Below, in pieces: positions 56,546-64,000 of a DNA stretch of 64,000 nt. The notes under the pieces were generated by a model, which had not been told where the DNA came from, ran no database searches, and saw nothing but the letters and a program-made list of their open reading frames with translations. Source of the DNA: Roseiarcus sp963842835 (GTDB lineage: Bacteria; Pseudomonadota; Alphaproteobacteria; Rhizobiales; Beijerinckiaceae); NCBI GenBank assembly GCA_963842835.1, contig CAWJIB010000006.1, positions 1 to 64,000 of the forward strand, in the 5' to 3' direction. How positions within the stretch are numbered: position 1 is the first letter of the stretch; every line of letters begins with the position of its first letter. The position numbers and the translations under genes are program-made.

Positions 56546-57397
56546 ATGCGAGCAGAGATCGCCACTGTCATGTCGCTCTTTTCTGATTCAAGTCCTGTCC
56601 GTTCAAGTCCTGTCCGGATTTGGTTGACCAGCGTCGTCCTCGTCGCCACCGCGACGTTACTGGGCGGCTGCGAGGACATGATCGACCTTACAGGGTCGAT
56701 CGCCGCGCCCGCGAAGGCCATGCTGACCAGCGACGCCAACTCGGACGCCAACGCCGGCGAGTGGGGCAAGCGATACGACCGCGATCCCGGCGAAAAGTCC
56801 GCCTCGATCAATTATGCGCGGGCGCTGCGCGCGCTGACGCGCTACGGGGAAGCGGCGGCGGTGATGCAGACGGCGGCGGTCCGGTCGCCGCACGATTTCG
56901 AGGTGCTCGGCGCGTACGGCAAGGCGCTCGCCAACTCCGGGCAGCTCGAGCAAGCCAAGGAGGTCTTGGCGCACGCCTACAGCCCGGACCGACCCGACCC
57001 GGAGATCATGTCCGTGCAAGGGGTGGTCGACGACGAGTTGGGAGACCACGAGGGCGCGCGGACGTTCTACCGCGCCGCGCTGAAGATCGCTCTGGGCGAC
57101 CCCGCCATCCTCAATAATCTCGGCCTCTCCTATGTGCTGACCAAGCAACTGCCTCAGGCCGAGGCCGCGTTGCGCGAGGCGAACGCGAGCCCGCGGGCCG
57201 ATGCTCGGCAGCGCGACAATCTTGCGCTGGTCCTGGCCCTCGAAGGCAAGTTCGCAAAGGCCCAAGAGGTCAGCCGCACGGACGTGCCGGCGCAAGCCGC
57301 AGCCGCCGATGCGCGCGCGATCAGGCGAACCAATGAACAATCCACGGGATCGCCGGCAAACCGGCCGACGAACCCTTTGGCCTACGCGAGCGAGTAG
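56546..57397 (+). CDS. TadD-like TPR lipoprotein
   Basis: 283 residues from 56546, or 275 from the ATG at 56570. A lipoprotein signal ends LLGGC (Cys42 of the longer form). Tetratricopeptide repeats follow, e.g. INYARALRALTRYGEAAAVM, FEVLGAYGKALANSGQLEQA and PAILNNLGLSYVLTKQLPQA, as in TadD, the pilotin-like lipoprotein of tight-adherence pili. No other tad genes are in the window, so it is an orphan. The 5' end carries a perfect 15-base tandem repeat that doubles the residues SPVRS. The C-terminal 30 residues are low-complexity. Confidence 0.8.
   Translation: MRAEIATVMSLFSDSSPVRSSPVRIWLTSVVLVATATLLGGCEDMIDLTGSIAAPAKAMLTSDANSDANAGEWGKRYDRDPGEKSASINYARALRALTRYGEAAAVMQTAAVRSPHDFEVLGAYGKALANSGQLEQAKEVLAHAYSPDRPDPEIMSVQGVVDDELGDHEGARTFYRAALKIALGDPAILNNLGLSYVLTKQLPQAEAALREANASPRADARQRDNLALVLALEGKFAKAQEVSRTDVPAQAAAADARAIRRTNEQSTGSPANRPTNPLAYASE
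56587..56616 (+). repeat. 15-base perfect tandem repeat inside the TadD-like gene
   Basis: TTCAAGTCCTGTCCG occurs twice in a row at 56587-56601 and 56602-56616. It is in frame and duplicates five residues before the lipoprotein signal core. Slippage could vary the signal length without breaking the frame. Confidence 0.8.
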
Positions 57398-57413
57398 GGC
57401 GGTCGACGAACGG

Positions 57414-58127
57414 ATGACGGCTCGCATGGCTATCGAGGACCAAATGTCTTCATCGCCGCCTGTGACCCAGGCGCTCTTGGCTTGGGCGGAATACTGGTAT
57501 CCGATATCATGGAAATGTCTGCTAATCGCCGGCGCGATCACCGCAATCGGCGCCTGCGTCACGATAGCGTTTCTCATATTGCAATGGCGCACTTCGAGCA
57601 TCCGCGAAACGCAAACCGAATGGCGTAGGTCAATTTTGGAATATCAAGTCGCCGAAGTGAAGAAGGAAGCAGCCGACGGACTAGCGCATGTCTCTGATTT
57701 GAACATGAAAACCGCCGATTTAACTCTGAGGAATCTATATCTCGCGCAAATGATACAGTCCAGGCATTTGTCAATAGTGCAAATTCACGACATTATCCGG
57801 GCATGGAAGGAGTATTCGGGCCACCCGGTGATACTATGGTCCTATGGAATGGATACCGAGGGCGGCGCGTTGTCGGAGCAGATCAAGAAATGCCTGATCG
57901 GCGCGCACGTCGTCGTCGTAAACAATATTGGCCGCATGACCACGTCCGCGCCTCCGCATATCGGCATTCAGATCGCGGGCGTCGACAAGCGTCTGGTCGC
58001 CGCGATACATGCCGGTCTTCACGAAATCGGCGGACTCGAAGCCACGGAGATAGAACTCCCCGCCGGCGACGGGGCAAACGCCGTCCCGGCCGAGATATTC
58101 GTCGGAACGAAGCCTTTGGCGCAATAG
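57414..58127 (+). CDS. Single-helix membrane protein of unknown family
   Basis: 237 residues from 57414; ATGs at 57426 and 57444 are alternatives. One strong membrane helix (CLLIAGAITAIGACVTIAFL, about 35-54) is followed by a helical charged region (RSILEYQVAEVKKEAADGLA) and an alpha/beta domain with CLIGAHVVVVNNIGRMTTSA and HIGIQIAGVD. The last domain could be a small Rossmann-like fold, but no family is recognised. It starts 16 bases after the TadD-like gene, so the two may be co-transcribed. Confidence 0.68.
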   Translation: MTARMAIEDQMSSSPPVTQALLAWAEYWYPISWKCLLIAGAITAIGACVTIAFLILQWRTSSIRETQTEWRRSILEYQVAEVKKEAADGLAHVSDLNMKTADLTLRNLYLAQMIQSRHLSIVQIHDIIRAWKEYSGHPVILWSYGMDTEGGALSEQIKKCLIGAHVVVVNNIGRMTTSAPPHIGIQIAGVDKRLVAAIHAGLHEIGGLEATEIELPAGDGANAVPAEIFVGTKPLAQ

Positions 58128-58511
58128 AAATAGAAATTCCGCGGAGCCGCGCTGCGCCGTCACTCACGCGCTTATTTGCGGGATGCTCGAGATGAATGCC
58201 GCGCCCGCAGTTCGGAGCGTTCGCAGGGGCGCGGACCGTCGTAGAGCGGTTTTCCTTCAGGTCGGTTCGTATGCTGCGGCTTCGAAGTCGTTTGCGCATT
58301 CACGTTGTCGCCAAGCGCGTGCCTTCCATGATCGAGGAGTAACCTCAGACAGCGGTCTGTCGTTCGGCGCGCACATGGGAATGGCTCAGAGGCGCCACAA
58401 GCGGACGCTGCCTCATCGCTGGAGATCGTCCACGCTCTCGATCCTGTGTTTGCGACGCAGACGGATGACGGCTTATGGCGGTCGGGCGCGCTTCCGCTTC
58501 GTCTTCTTAGC
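58128..58511. other. Intergenic region with repeat copy 2
   Basis: About 380 bases with no gene seen. It holds the second copy of the 46-base repeat at 58242-58287. The convergent genes on both sides should end here; no strong terminator hairpin with a T run was found. Confidence 0.4.
58242..58287. repeat. 46-base dispersed repeat, copy 2
   Basis: Begins TAGAGCGG and ends GCGGCTTCGAAG. It aligns without gaps to 54175-54220, with nine mismatches by eye. Confidence 0.65.
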
Positions 58512-60134
58512 TCAGCTATGCAGGCCGGGAGCCTCGTGGCCCGTGCGCGCCACGTACTCCGTGTAGCCGCCGCCGTACTTGTGAATGCCCTCGGGCGTCA
58601 GTTCCAGCACCCGGTTGGACAGCGCAGCCAGGAAGCGCCGGTCGTGTGAGACGAACAGCATGGCGCCCTCGTACTGCGACAGCGCTGTGATGAGCATCTC
58701 CTTCGTCGCCAGGTCCAAGTGGTTCGTGGGCTCGTCCAGCACGAGGAAGTTCGGCGGGTCGTAGAGCATCTTTGCCATGACCAGCCGCGCCTTCTCGCCG
58801 CCCGACAGCACCCGACATTTCTTCTCCACGTCGTCGCCCGAGAAGCCGAAGCAGCCGGCCAGCGCGCGCAGGGAGCCCTGTCCGGCCTGGGGGAACGAAT
58901 CCTCCAGCGACTCGAACACGCTGCGCTCGCCGTCCAGCAATTCCATGGCGTGTTGCGCGAAATAGCCCATCTTCACGCTGCCGCCCAGGGCGACCGTACC
59001 ATCGTCCGGCTGCGTGGAGCCCGCCACCAGCTTCAGCAGCGTGGACTTGCCCGCGCCGTTGACGCCCATGACACACCAGCGCTCCTTGCGGCGCACCAGG
59101 AAATCCAGCCCCTCGTAGATGCGCCGGGCGCCATAGCTCTTGTGCACGTTCTTCAGGCTTGCAACGTCCTCACCGGAGCGCGGCGCTGGCGGGAAGTCGA
59201 ACGATACTGTCTGGCGGCGCTTGGGCGGCTCCACCCGGTCGATCTTCTCCAGCTTTTTCACTCGGCTCTGCACCTGCGCGGCGTGCGAGGCGCGCGCCTT
59301 GAAGCGCTCGATGAACTTGATTTCCTTGGCGAGCATCGCCTGCTGACGCTCGAACTGAGCTTGCTGCTGCTTCTCGTTCTGCGCGCGTTGCTGCTCGTAG
59401 AACTCGTAGTTGCCCGAGTACGCCGTCAGCGCGCCGCCGTCGATCTCCACCACCTTGGTGACGATGCGGTTCATGAACTCGCGGTCGTGCGAGGTCATCA
59501 GCAGCGCGCCCTCATAACCCTTGAGGAATTCCTCCAGCCAGATGAGGCTCTCCAAGTCCAGGTGGTTGCTCGGCTCGTCCAGGAGCATGGCGTCGGGACG
59601 CATGAGGAGGATGCGGGCCAACGCCACGCGCATCTTCCAGCCGCCCGACAGCGCGCCCACGTCGCCGTCCATCATCTCCTGGCTGAAGCTCAGGCCCGCC
59701 AGGACTTCGCGCGCCCGACCCTCCAGGGCGTAGCCGTCGAGCTCCTCGAAGCGCCCCTGCACCTCGCCGTAGCGCTCGATGATTTCTTCCATTTCGTCCG
59801 CCCGGTCGGGATCCGCCATGGCGGCTTCCAGCTCCTTCAACTCGGCGGCCACGGCGCTCACTGGGCCGGCGCCGTCCATCACCTCGGACACGGCGCTGCG
59901 GCCGAACATATCGCCCACGTCCTGGCTGAAGTAGCCGATGGTGACGCCCCGATCGACGCCCACTTGCCCCTCGTCGGGGTCCTCCTGTCTCGTGATCATC
60001 CGGAAGAGCGTCGTCTTGCCGGCCCCGTTGGGACCGACGAGACCGACCTTCTCCCCTTTCAGGAGCGCCGCGGAGGCCTCGATGAAGAGGATCTGTTGGC
60101 CATTCTGCTTACTGATGTTTTCGAAACGAATCAT
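58512..60134 (-). CDS. ABC-F family ATPase (ribosome-associated type)
   Basis: 540 residues, two ABC domains and no membrane part. Domain 1: Walker A GPNGAGKTT, signature LSGGWKMR and LLDEPSNHLDLES. A charged linker of about 80 residues (QNEKQQQAQFERQQAMLAKE) follows. Domain 2: GVNGAGKST, signature LSGGEKARL and LVLDEPTNHLDLAT. This is the ABC-F plan (EttA/Uup/YbiT). Such proteins act on stalled or initiating ribosomes; some give antibiotic resistance. The linker length and EPSNHLD motif resemble YbiT-like members. No resistance gene is adjacent. Confidence 0.92.
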   Translation of the reverse strand: MIRFENISKQNGQQILFIEASAALLKGEKVGLVGPNGAGKTTLFRMITRQEDPDEGQVGVDRGVTIGYFSQDVGDMFGRSAVSEVMDGAGPVSAVAAELKELEAAMADPDRADEMEEIIERYGEVQGRFEELDGYALEGRAREVLAGLSFSQEMMDGDVGALSGGWKMRVALARILLMRPDAMLLDEPSNHLDLESLIWLEEFLKGYEGALLMTSHDREFMNRIVTKVVEIDGGALTAYSGNYEFYEQQRAQNEKQQQAQFERQQAMLAKEIKFIERFKARASHAAQVQSRVKKLEKIDRVEPPKRRQTVSFDFPPAPRSGEDVASLKNVHKSYGARRIYEGLDFLVRRKERWCVMGVNGAGKSTLLKLVAGSTQPDDGTVALGGSVKMGYFAQHAMELLDGERSVFESLEDSFPQAGQGSLRALAGCFGFSGDDVEKKCRVLSGGEKARLVMAKMLYDPPNFLVLDEPTNHLDLATKEMLITALSQYEGAMLFVSHDRRFLAALSNRVLELTPEGIHKYGGGYTEYVARTGHEAPGLHS

Positions 60135-60403
60135 GTGCGCGCCGGACCTAGAAAAGTTGCGGCGCCCTTATGCCATGTGTCGCGCCAGCGGAAGAGGGCC
60201 CCCCCACCGACGACTAGGTCCCGACCGCCTCGGAAGGGCAGGGGTGCGACTAGGATGCGCCAACGGCAGACGTCCGCGCGACGAATGTTGATGGCTCAAT
60301 CCGGCTCTAAGCGGAAGCACGGCCTAGACCTCAAACTTGCCTTCTTGAGCCTGCCTCGCTTTCCCCTAATAAATGCTATTCCGGAGGGCGGCAGAGGGGC
60401 GCC

Positions 60404-60625
60404 ATGACCGAGACGCGGAAGCTTGCGGCGATCCTGGCCGCCGATGTCGTCGGATTCAGCCGGGTGACCGGAGCGGATGAGGACGGTGCGCTCGCGCGTC
60501 TGCGGGCTTTGCGCGGCGAACTCATCGATCCCTCCACCTCCGCACACAATGGCCGCGTCTTCAAACGCACCGGCGAGGGGATTCTCGATCGAATTCCGCA
60601 GCGTGGTCGACGCCATTCGATGCGC
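60404..60625 (+). pseudogene. Adenylate cyclase N-terminal fragment
   Basis: MTETRKLAAILAADVVGFSR followed by LRALRGELIDPSTSAHNGRV is the usual start of Rhizobiales class III cyclases with a C-terminal TPR part. After the segment KRTGEGIL the frame shifts: the expected EFRSVVDAIRCAID is found in another frame, and then the homology stops at about 60625. Only about 70 residues of a normal 500-plus remain, so no activity is expected. An IS6-like fragment follows directly. Confidence 0.75.
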
Positions 60626-60628
60626 CAT

Positions 60629-60715
60629 CGATGGCTCTACCTCCGGTTCACGCTGAGCCTGCGCGACGTCGAAGATTTGCTCGCGGAGCGTGGAATGACG
60701 GTATCCTACGGGACA
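60629..60715 (+). mobile_element. IS6-family transposase fragment
   Basis: In frame with the cyclase remnant, the DNA encodes HRWLYLRFTLSLRDVEDLLA followed by ERGMTVSYGT, matching the start of IS6/IS240-type transposases. The next conserved part (VRRW and the DDE domain) is missing. About 29 residues remain. Confidence 0.7.
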
Positions 60716-60781
60716 CCGCAAGAACCTGCCAGGGCGTCGCCGTTTGCGCTTGTAGGCGGCGCCGGGATCCGGCGATGCGGC

Positions 60782-61207
60782 TCACTTCGCTTCAGCGCCA
60801 ATCGCCGCGAGCGCAGCGCGGGCGCATTCCATGTCCTGCTTGTAGTGGCCTCCGCTGATGCCGATCGCCCCGACGACCTCGCCTTCGAGCACGATGGGGA
60901 ATCCCCCGCCATAAATGACAAGCCGCGGCGTATGGGTGATGCCGTAGAGCAGCGGCGGATCGTCCTTGATGAACTCGTACCAGACATGAGTTGGCATGCT
61001 GTAGGAGGCGGCGGTGAACGCCTTGTTCTCGGCAATCTCAATGGAAAGCTTGGGAGCGCCGTCCATGCGCTCGAAGGCCTTGAGGTCGCCGCTGTCGTCG
61101 CTGACGGCGATGCACATCTTCAGGCCGAGTTCGCTCGCCTTCTTGGCCGCGGCGCCGACCGCCCGCTGCGCGGTCGCAAGGTCTATGCTCTTCTTGACGA
61201 GGACCAT
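60782..61207 (-). CDS. GlcG/HbpS family protein
   Basis: 141 residues. SIDLATAQRAVGAAAKKASE, MCIAVSDDSGDLKAFERMDG and the glycine-rich VVGAIGISGGHYKQDMECAR are typical of the GlcG/HbpS (DUF336) family, which includes haem-binding and corrinoid-adenosyl-related proteins; the biochemical role is unclear for most. The ATG at 61207 overlaps the stop of the upstream lyase-like gene (TGATG), with AGGAG before it. Coupling suggests it helps or accompanies that enzyme. No signal peptide is visible. Confidence 0.8.
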   Translation of the reverse strand: MVLVKKSIDLATAQRAVGAAAKKASELGLKMCIAVSDDSGDLKAFERMDGAPKLSIEIAENKAFTAASYSMPTHVWYEFIKDDPPLLYGITHTPRLVIYGGGFPIVLEGEVVGAIGISGGHYKQDMECARAALAAIGAEAK

Positions 61208-62085
61208 CACGTTTCTCCTGGCTTGGGGGATTCAGCGTGCTTACGTTCGAACTCCCAGATGTCTTCAAAGCCCATCAATTTGTTGAATTCCGCGAAGGGA
61301 AAATACGTGTCGTCGCCGCCCGCTGAACTGCCGGATTCGCTCAGGCGACGGTACACGCGTTGCAGCGCGGCCGCTGCGGCAAGCAGACCGACAACGGGAA
61401 AGATCGCAATGCGAAAGCCCAATTCCTCTAGCCTATGCGCGGGCAAGAGCGGCGTGCGTCCGCCTTCGACCATGTTGGCCAGCAACGGAACGTCGAAGCT
61501 GCGACCGATCCGGGCCATCTCCGCTTCGCTCTCGGGCGATTCGATGAAGAGAACGTCGGCGCCCGCCTTGACGTAGGCTTCCCCGCGCCGCAACGCCTCG
61601 TCAAGACCGAGCGAACTGCGCGCGTCCGTCCGCGCGACGATCAGGAACTCGGGATCGCTGCGGGCTTCGACGGCGACTTCGATCCGTCGGCGCATGTCTT
61701 CGATAGCGATAACCCGGCGCCCTGGCGTGTGCCCGCATTTCTTGGGGAATTCCTGGTCCTCGAGTTGAATCGCCGCAGCGCCGGCGGCCTCGTAGCCGCG
61801 CACGGTGTGGCGGATGTTGAGGAGACCTCCGTAGCCGGTATCGCCGTCTGCAATGAGCGGCGTCGCCGCCATGGCCGCCATGGCGCCCACTCTCCCGACC
61901 ATGTCGGTGTAGGTCGCGAGCCCGGCGTCCGGCAGGCCCAGATAAGACGCGACCACGCCGTAGCCCGTGACGTAGAGCGCTTCGAAACCCATGGCGTCGG
62001 CAAGCTTCAGCGACACCATGTCGAAGACGCCCGGCGCCGCGAGGATCCGTCGCTCCTTGAGACGATTGGCTAGCGACCTTTTCAG
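61207..62085 (-). CDS. Isocitrate lyase/PEP mutase family enzyme
   Basis: About 292 residues if started at a CTG at 62085; 270 from the ATG at 62019. TIM-barrel motifs of the family: LYVTGYGVVASYLGLPDAG, metal site ADGDTGYGG, IQLEDQEFPKKCGH with the catalytic-loop KKCGH, and ARTDARSSLGLDEA. The family includes methylisocitrate lyase, oxaloacetate decarboxylase and PEP mutase; KKCGH favours a C-C lyase. Residues before Met at 62019 (LKERRILAAPGVFD) match the family's first strand, so the real start is upstream. The only candidate is CTG at 62085 with GGGAGG 5 bases before it. Confidence 0.82.
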   Translation of the reverse strand: MKRSLANRLKERRILAAPGVFDMVSLKLADAMGFEALYVTGYGVVASYLGLPDAGLATYTDMVGRVGAMAAMAATPLIADGDTGYGGLLNIRHTVRGYEAAGAAAIQLEDQEFPKKCGHTPGRRVIAIEDMRRRIEVAVEARSDPEFLIVARTDARSSLGLDEALRRGEAYVKAGADVLFIESPESEAEMARIGRSFDVPLLANMVEGGRTPLLPAHRLEELGFRIAIFPVVGLLAAAAALQRVYRRLSESGSSAGGDDTYFPFAEFNKLMGFEDIWEFERKHAESPKPGET

Positions 62086-62625
62086 CGTCGCCTCCCTTGT
62101 CGAGCGCCGAGTGAGCTATTGATAGCACCGCGGCGGGAGCGAGAACAATGCTGGCGACCCGCAAATTCGTGCACGCGCGTCCTAATCCCGGCCTCACGTC
62201 CCTCAGCCTCATCGTTCGGGCCAAGACCGACGCCGGAATGGGCTGTCCTTATCGCTCCAACACGAGTTGCGACGGCGCCGCAGTGGCCGGCCACGATATC
62301 CCAACGCTTTTAGGCAAGACTTGGAAGGATCGTTGACCGGCTTTTGCTTTGCCGTTGACAGAGCAAAGCAAACCATTACTTATTGGCGTCCGCGCGCAGG
62401 CAGATCGCGATGCCGCCGAGGAGGCGGCGCCAGGCAGAAGATATGTCGCGGCTGAAATACGATTGGTGGGCCGAACAGGTAGCCAGCGACTTTCGCTTTT
62501 TTCAAGACTCTCGTTCCGGCGCAGCCGATGGGGCGCAGCCGCGCCGACGATAGGATCGCAGCCCCGCTCGCGCCGTCCGAGCCACATCGGGCGGGCGGAC
62601 ACGATAACATCGGGAGGGACGCTTC
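62086..62625. other. Intergenic region between the lyase gene and the dehydrogenase operon
   Basis: 540 bases between divergent genes. Small frames on the plus strand (for example 62148-62336) show no family. The AT-richer part around 62350-62390 (TTGACAGAGCAAAGC) may be a promoter. A GGGAGG site lies just before the ATG at 62626. Confidence 0.4.
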
Positions 62626-63612
62626 ATGACGCCGACACGCGAACAGAAGATCTGGATGTACGAGCATATGCTCGTCAGCCGGCGCCTCGAAGAATCGATC
62701 GAGAAGATCTACATGGAAGGCAAGACGCCAGCCTTCAACATGGGCGCGGGTCCCATACCCGGCGAGATGCATCTCTCGAAAGGCCAGGAGCCGTGCGCCG
62801 TCGGCGTTTGCGCGCATCTGAAACCCTCCGACATCGTCACCTCGACCCACCGGCCGCATCATGTCGCGATCGCCAAGGGCGTCGACCTCAACAAGATGAC
62901 GGCCGAGATTTTCGGCAAGGCGACCGGACTGAGCGGCGGCCGCGGCGGCCACATGCACATCTTCGACCCGGCCGTGAACTTTTCATGCTCCGGCATCATC
63001 GGGGAAAGCATAGGCCCAGCGGTCGGCGCGGCGCTGTCGCGACATATGCAAAAGAAGGATGGCGTCGCCGTCGCGTATCTGGGCGAAGGCGCGGCCAATC
63101 AGGGCGCCTTCCATGAGGGGCTCAACCTGGCGGCGGTATGGAAGCTGCCGGTGGTCTTCGTCATCGAGGACAATTCCTGGGGCATTTCGGTGCCGAAATC
63201 GGAATCGACCGCGGTCGAGCACAACGACGTCCGCGCCGAGGCCTATGGCATTCCCGGCCATTACATTCCCGGGAACGACCCGATCGAGATCTTCAGGGTC
63301 GCCGGCGAGGCGGTGGCGCGGGCGCGCCGCGGCGAGGGACCGTCGCTCATCGAAATCCAGACCCTGCGAATGGCCGGTCATTTCATGGGCGACGCCGAGC
63401 AGTATCGCGCCAAGGACGAGATGGCGATGCTGAAACAGCGCGATCCTATCCCTGCGCTGCGCACCTATCTGATGACGGCCGACAAACTGAGCGAGGCGGA
63501 GGACAAGGCGATCACGTCGCGCGCCCAGCGGCGGGCCGACGCCGCCATCGCTTTCGCCCGGGAGAGCGCCTATCCGCGGCCCGAAGAAGCCGCCGAGAAG
63601 GTTTTCGCCTGA
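62626..63612 (+). CDS. TPP-dependent dehydrogenase E1 component, alpha subunit (acetoin/pyruvate type)
   Basis: 328 residues. The TPP-binding motif is LGEGAANQGAFHEGLNLAAV through VIEDN (about 148-180). RRLEESIEKIYMEGK, GQEPCAVGVCAHL and the phosphorylation-loop-like RMAGHFMGDAEQYR also fit the E1 alpha family. It would decarboxylate a 2-oxo acid or acetoin together with E1 beta. Residues alone do not separate acetoin (AcoA) from pyruvate dehydrogenase; the short length favours the acetoin-like branch. GGGAGG precedes the ATG. E1 beta follows after 65 bases. Confidence 0.88.
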   Translation: MTPTREQKIWMYEHMLVSRRLEESIEKIYMEGKTPAFNMGAGPIPGEMHLSKGQEPCAVGVCAHLKPSDIVTSTHRPHHVAIAKGVDLNKMTAEIFGKATGLSGGRGGHMHIFDPAVNFSCSGIIGESIGPAVGAALSRHMQKKDGVAVAYLGEGAANQGAFHEGLNLAAVWKLPVVFVIEDNSWGISVPKSESTAVEHNDVRAEAYGIPGHYIPGNDPIEIFRVAGEAVARARRGEGPSLIEIQTLRMAGHFMGDAEQYRAKDEMAMLKQRDPIPALRTYLMTADKLSEAEDKAITSRAQRRADAAIAFARESAYPRPEEAAEKVFA

Positions 63613-63677
63613 ATTCGAGCCGCCGGCATGACGCTACGCGTCGCCGGCGAAGTCAACGCAATTCCCGGGAGATGAAA

Positions 63678-64000
63678 ATGACAACGACGGTCAAAGGCAA
63701 TGTGCGCAAACTCGTCATCGCCCGCGCCATGGCGGAGGCGATCGCGCAGGAGATGCGGATCGATCCCCGTGTCTTCGTGATGGGCGAGGATATCGGCCCC
63801 CTCGGCGGCGTATTCGGCAATACGCGCGGCCTTCATGAGGAATTCGGCAGCGAGCGCGTGCGCGACGCCCCGATTTCCGAGACGGCCTTCATCGGCGCCG
63901 GGGTGGGCGCCGCCGCCGACGGCATGCGTCCGATCGTCGAACTGATGTTCGTCGATTTCTTCGGCGTGTGCATGGACGCCATCTACAACATGATGGCGAA
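63678..64000 (+). CDS. TPP-dependent dehydrogenase E1 component, beta subunit (partial, runs off the window)
   Basis: First 107 residues only. KLVIARAMAEAIAQEMRIDP, VFVMGEDIGPLGGVFG and APISETAFIGAGVGAAADGM are typical of E1 beta (AcoB/PdhB), which completes the TPP site with the alpha subunit. The start at 63678 is preferred over the ATG at 63672 because GGGAG then lies at normal distance. The E2 and E3 genes would be expected beyond the right edge. Confidence 0.88.
   Translation, partial: MTTTVKGNVRKLVIARAMAEAIAQEMRIDPRVFVMGEDIGPLGGVFGNTRGLHEEFGSERVRDAPISETAFIGAGVGAAADGMRPIVELMFVDFFGVCMDAIYNMMA

Overview
The window is GC-rich DNA with coding on both strands. Its gene families (PmtA, a fused NarK1-NarK2, Ric/NnrS/NsrR nitric oxide genes, alpha-type Lon and TusE) point to an alphaproteobacterium, probably Hyphomicrobiales. 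Genus is not claimed. I see no tRNA, rRNA or CRISPR array.

Layout. 0.2-5.3 kb: a frameshift-riddled branched-chain amino acid binding protein, pmtA, and topA broken by several indels, which looks like sequence error near a contig end. 5.6-10.7 kb: an HlyD/ABC efflux operon on the minus strand, whose last gene is also frameshifted. 11.6-21.6 kb: a storage and heat-stress block (glgA, GH57, PEBP-like, alpha-glucan phosphorylase, hsp20, lon, a truncated dnaJ). 21.7-23.2 kb: a NUDIX hydrolase and a glutamine amidotransferase.

23.4-47.2 kb is a nitrate respiration and nitric oxide island. It holds two Crp/Fnr regulators, two Ric iron-sulfur repair proteins, narGHJI with three trailing genes, a fused NarK, YgbA, a TusE/DsrC-like protein, norCB with two small membrane genes, and nnrS with a CopD-like partner and nsrR. 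TTGAC-N4-GTCAA boxes precede nar and narK. GYAT-N5-ATRC sites, the core of the known NsrR motif, precede both ric genes and nsrR. Nitrate is taken up by NarK and reduced by NarGHI, NO is removed by NorCB, and NsrR-controlled genes handle NO damage. A second nnrS is broken, with pieces at 35.7 and 25.7 kb.

47.5-54.0 kb is an inserted-looking cassette between IS1182-like and IS3-like remnants. It has two small paralogous proteins of unknown family, two Get3/ArsA-type ATPases, a divergent unknown membrane-anchored protein, and CstA behind a perfect FNR-type palindrome. The two ATPases have complementary losses of key catalytic residues, which suggests an obligate heterodimer. This is the best candidate for an undescribed system.

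54.3-64 kb is mixed: an AAA ATPase, a TadD-like lipoprotein, an unknown membrane protein, an ABC-F ATPase, a cyclase/IS6 remnant, a GlcG-like plus PEP mutase/isocitrate lyase pair, and the start of a TPP-dependent 2-oxo acid or acetoin dehydrogenase operon that runs off the right edge.
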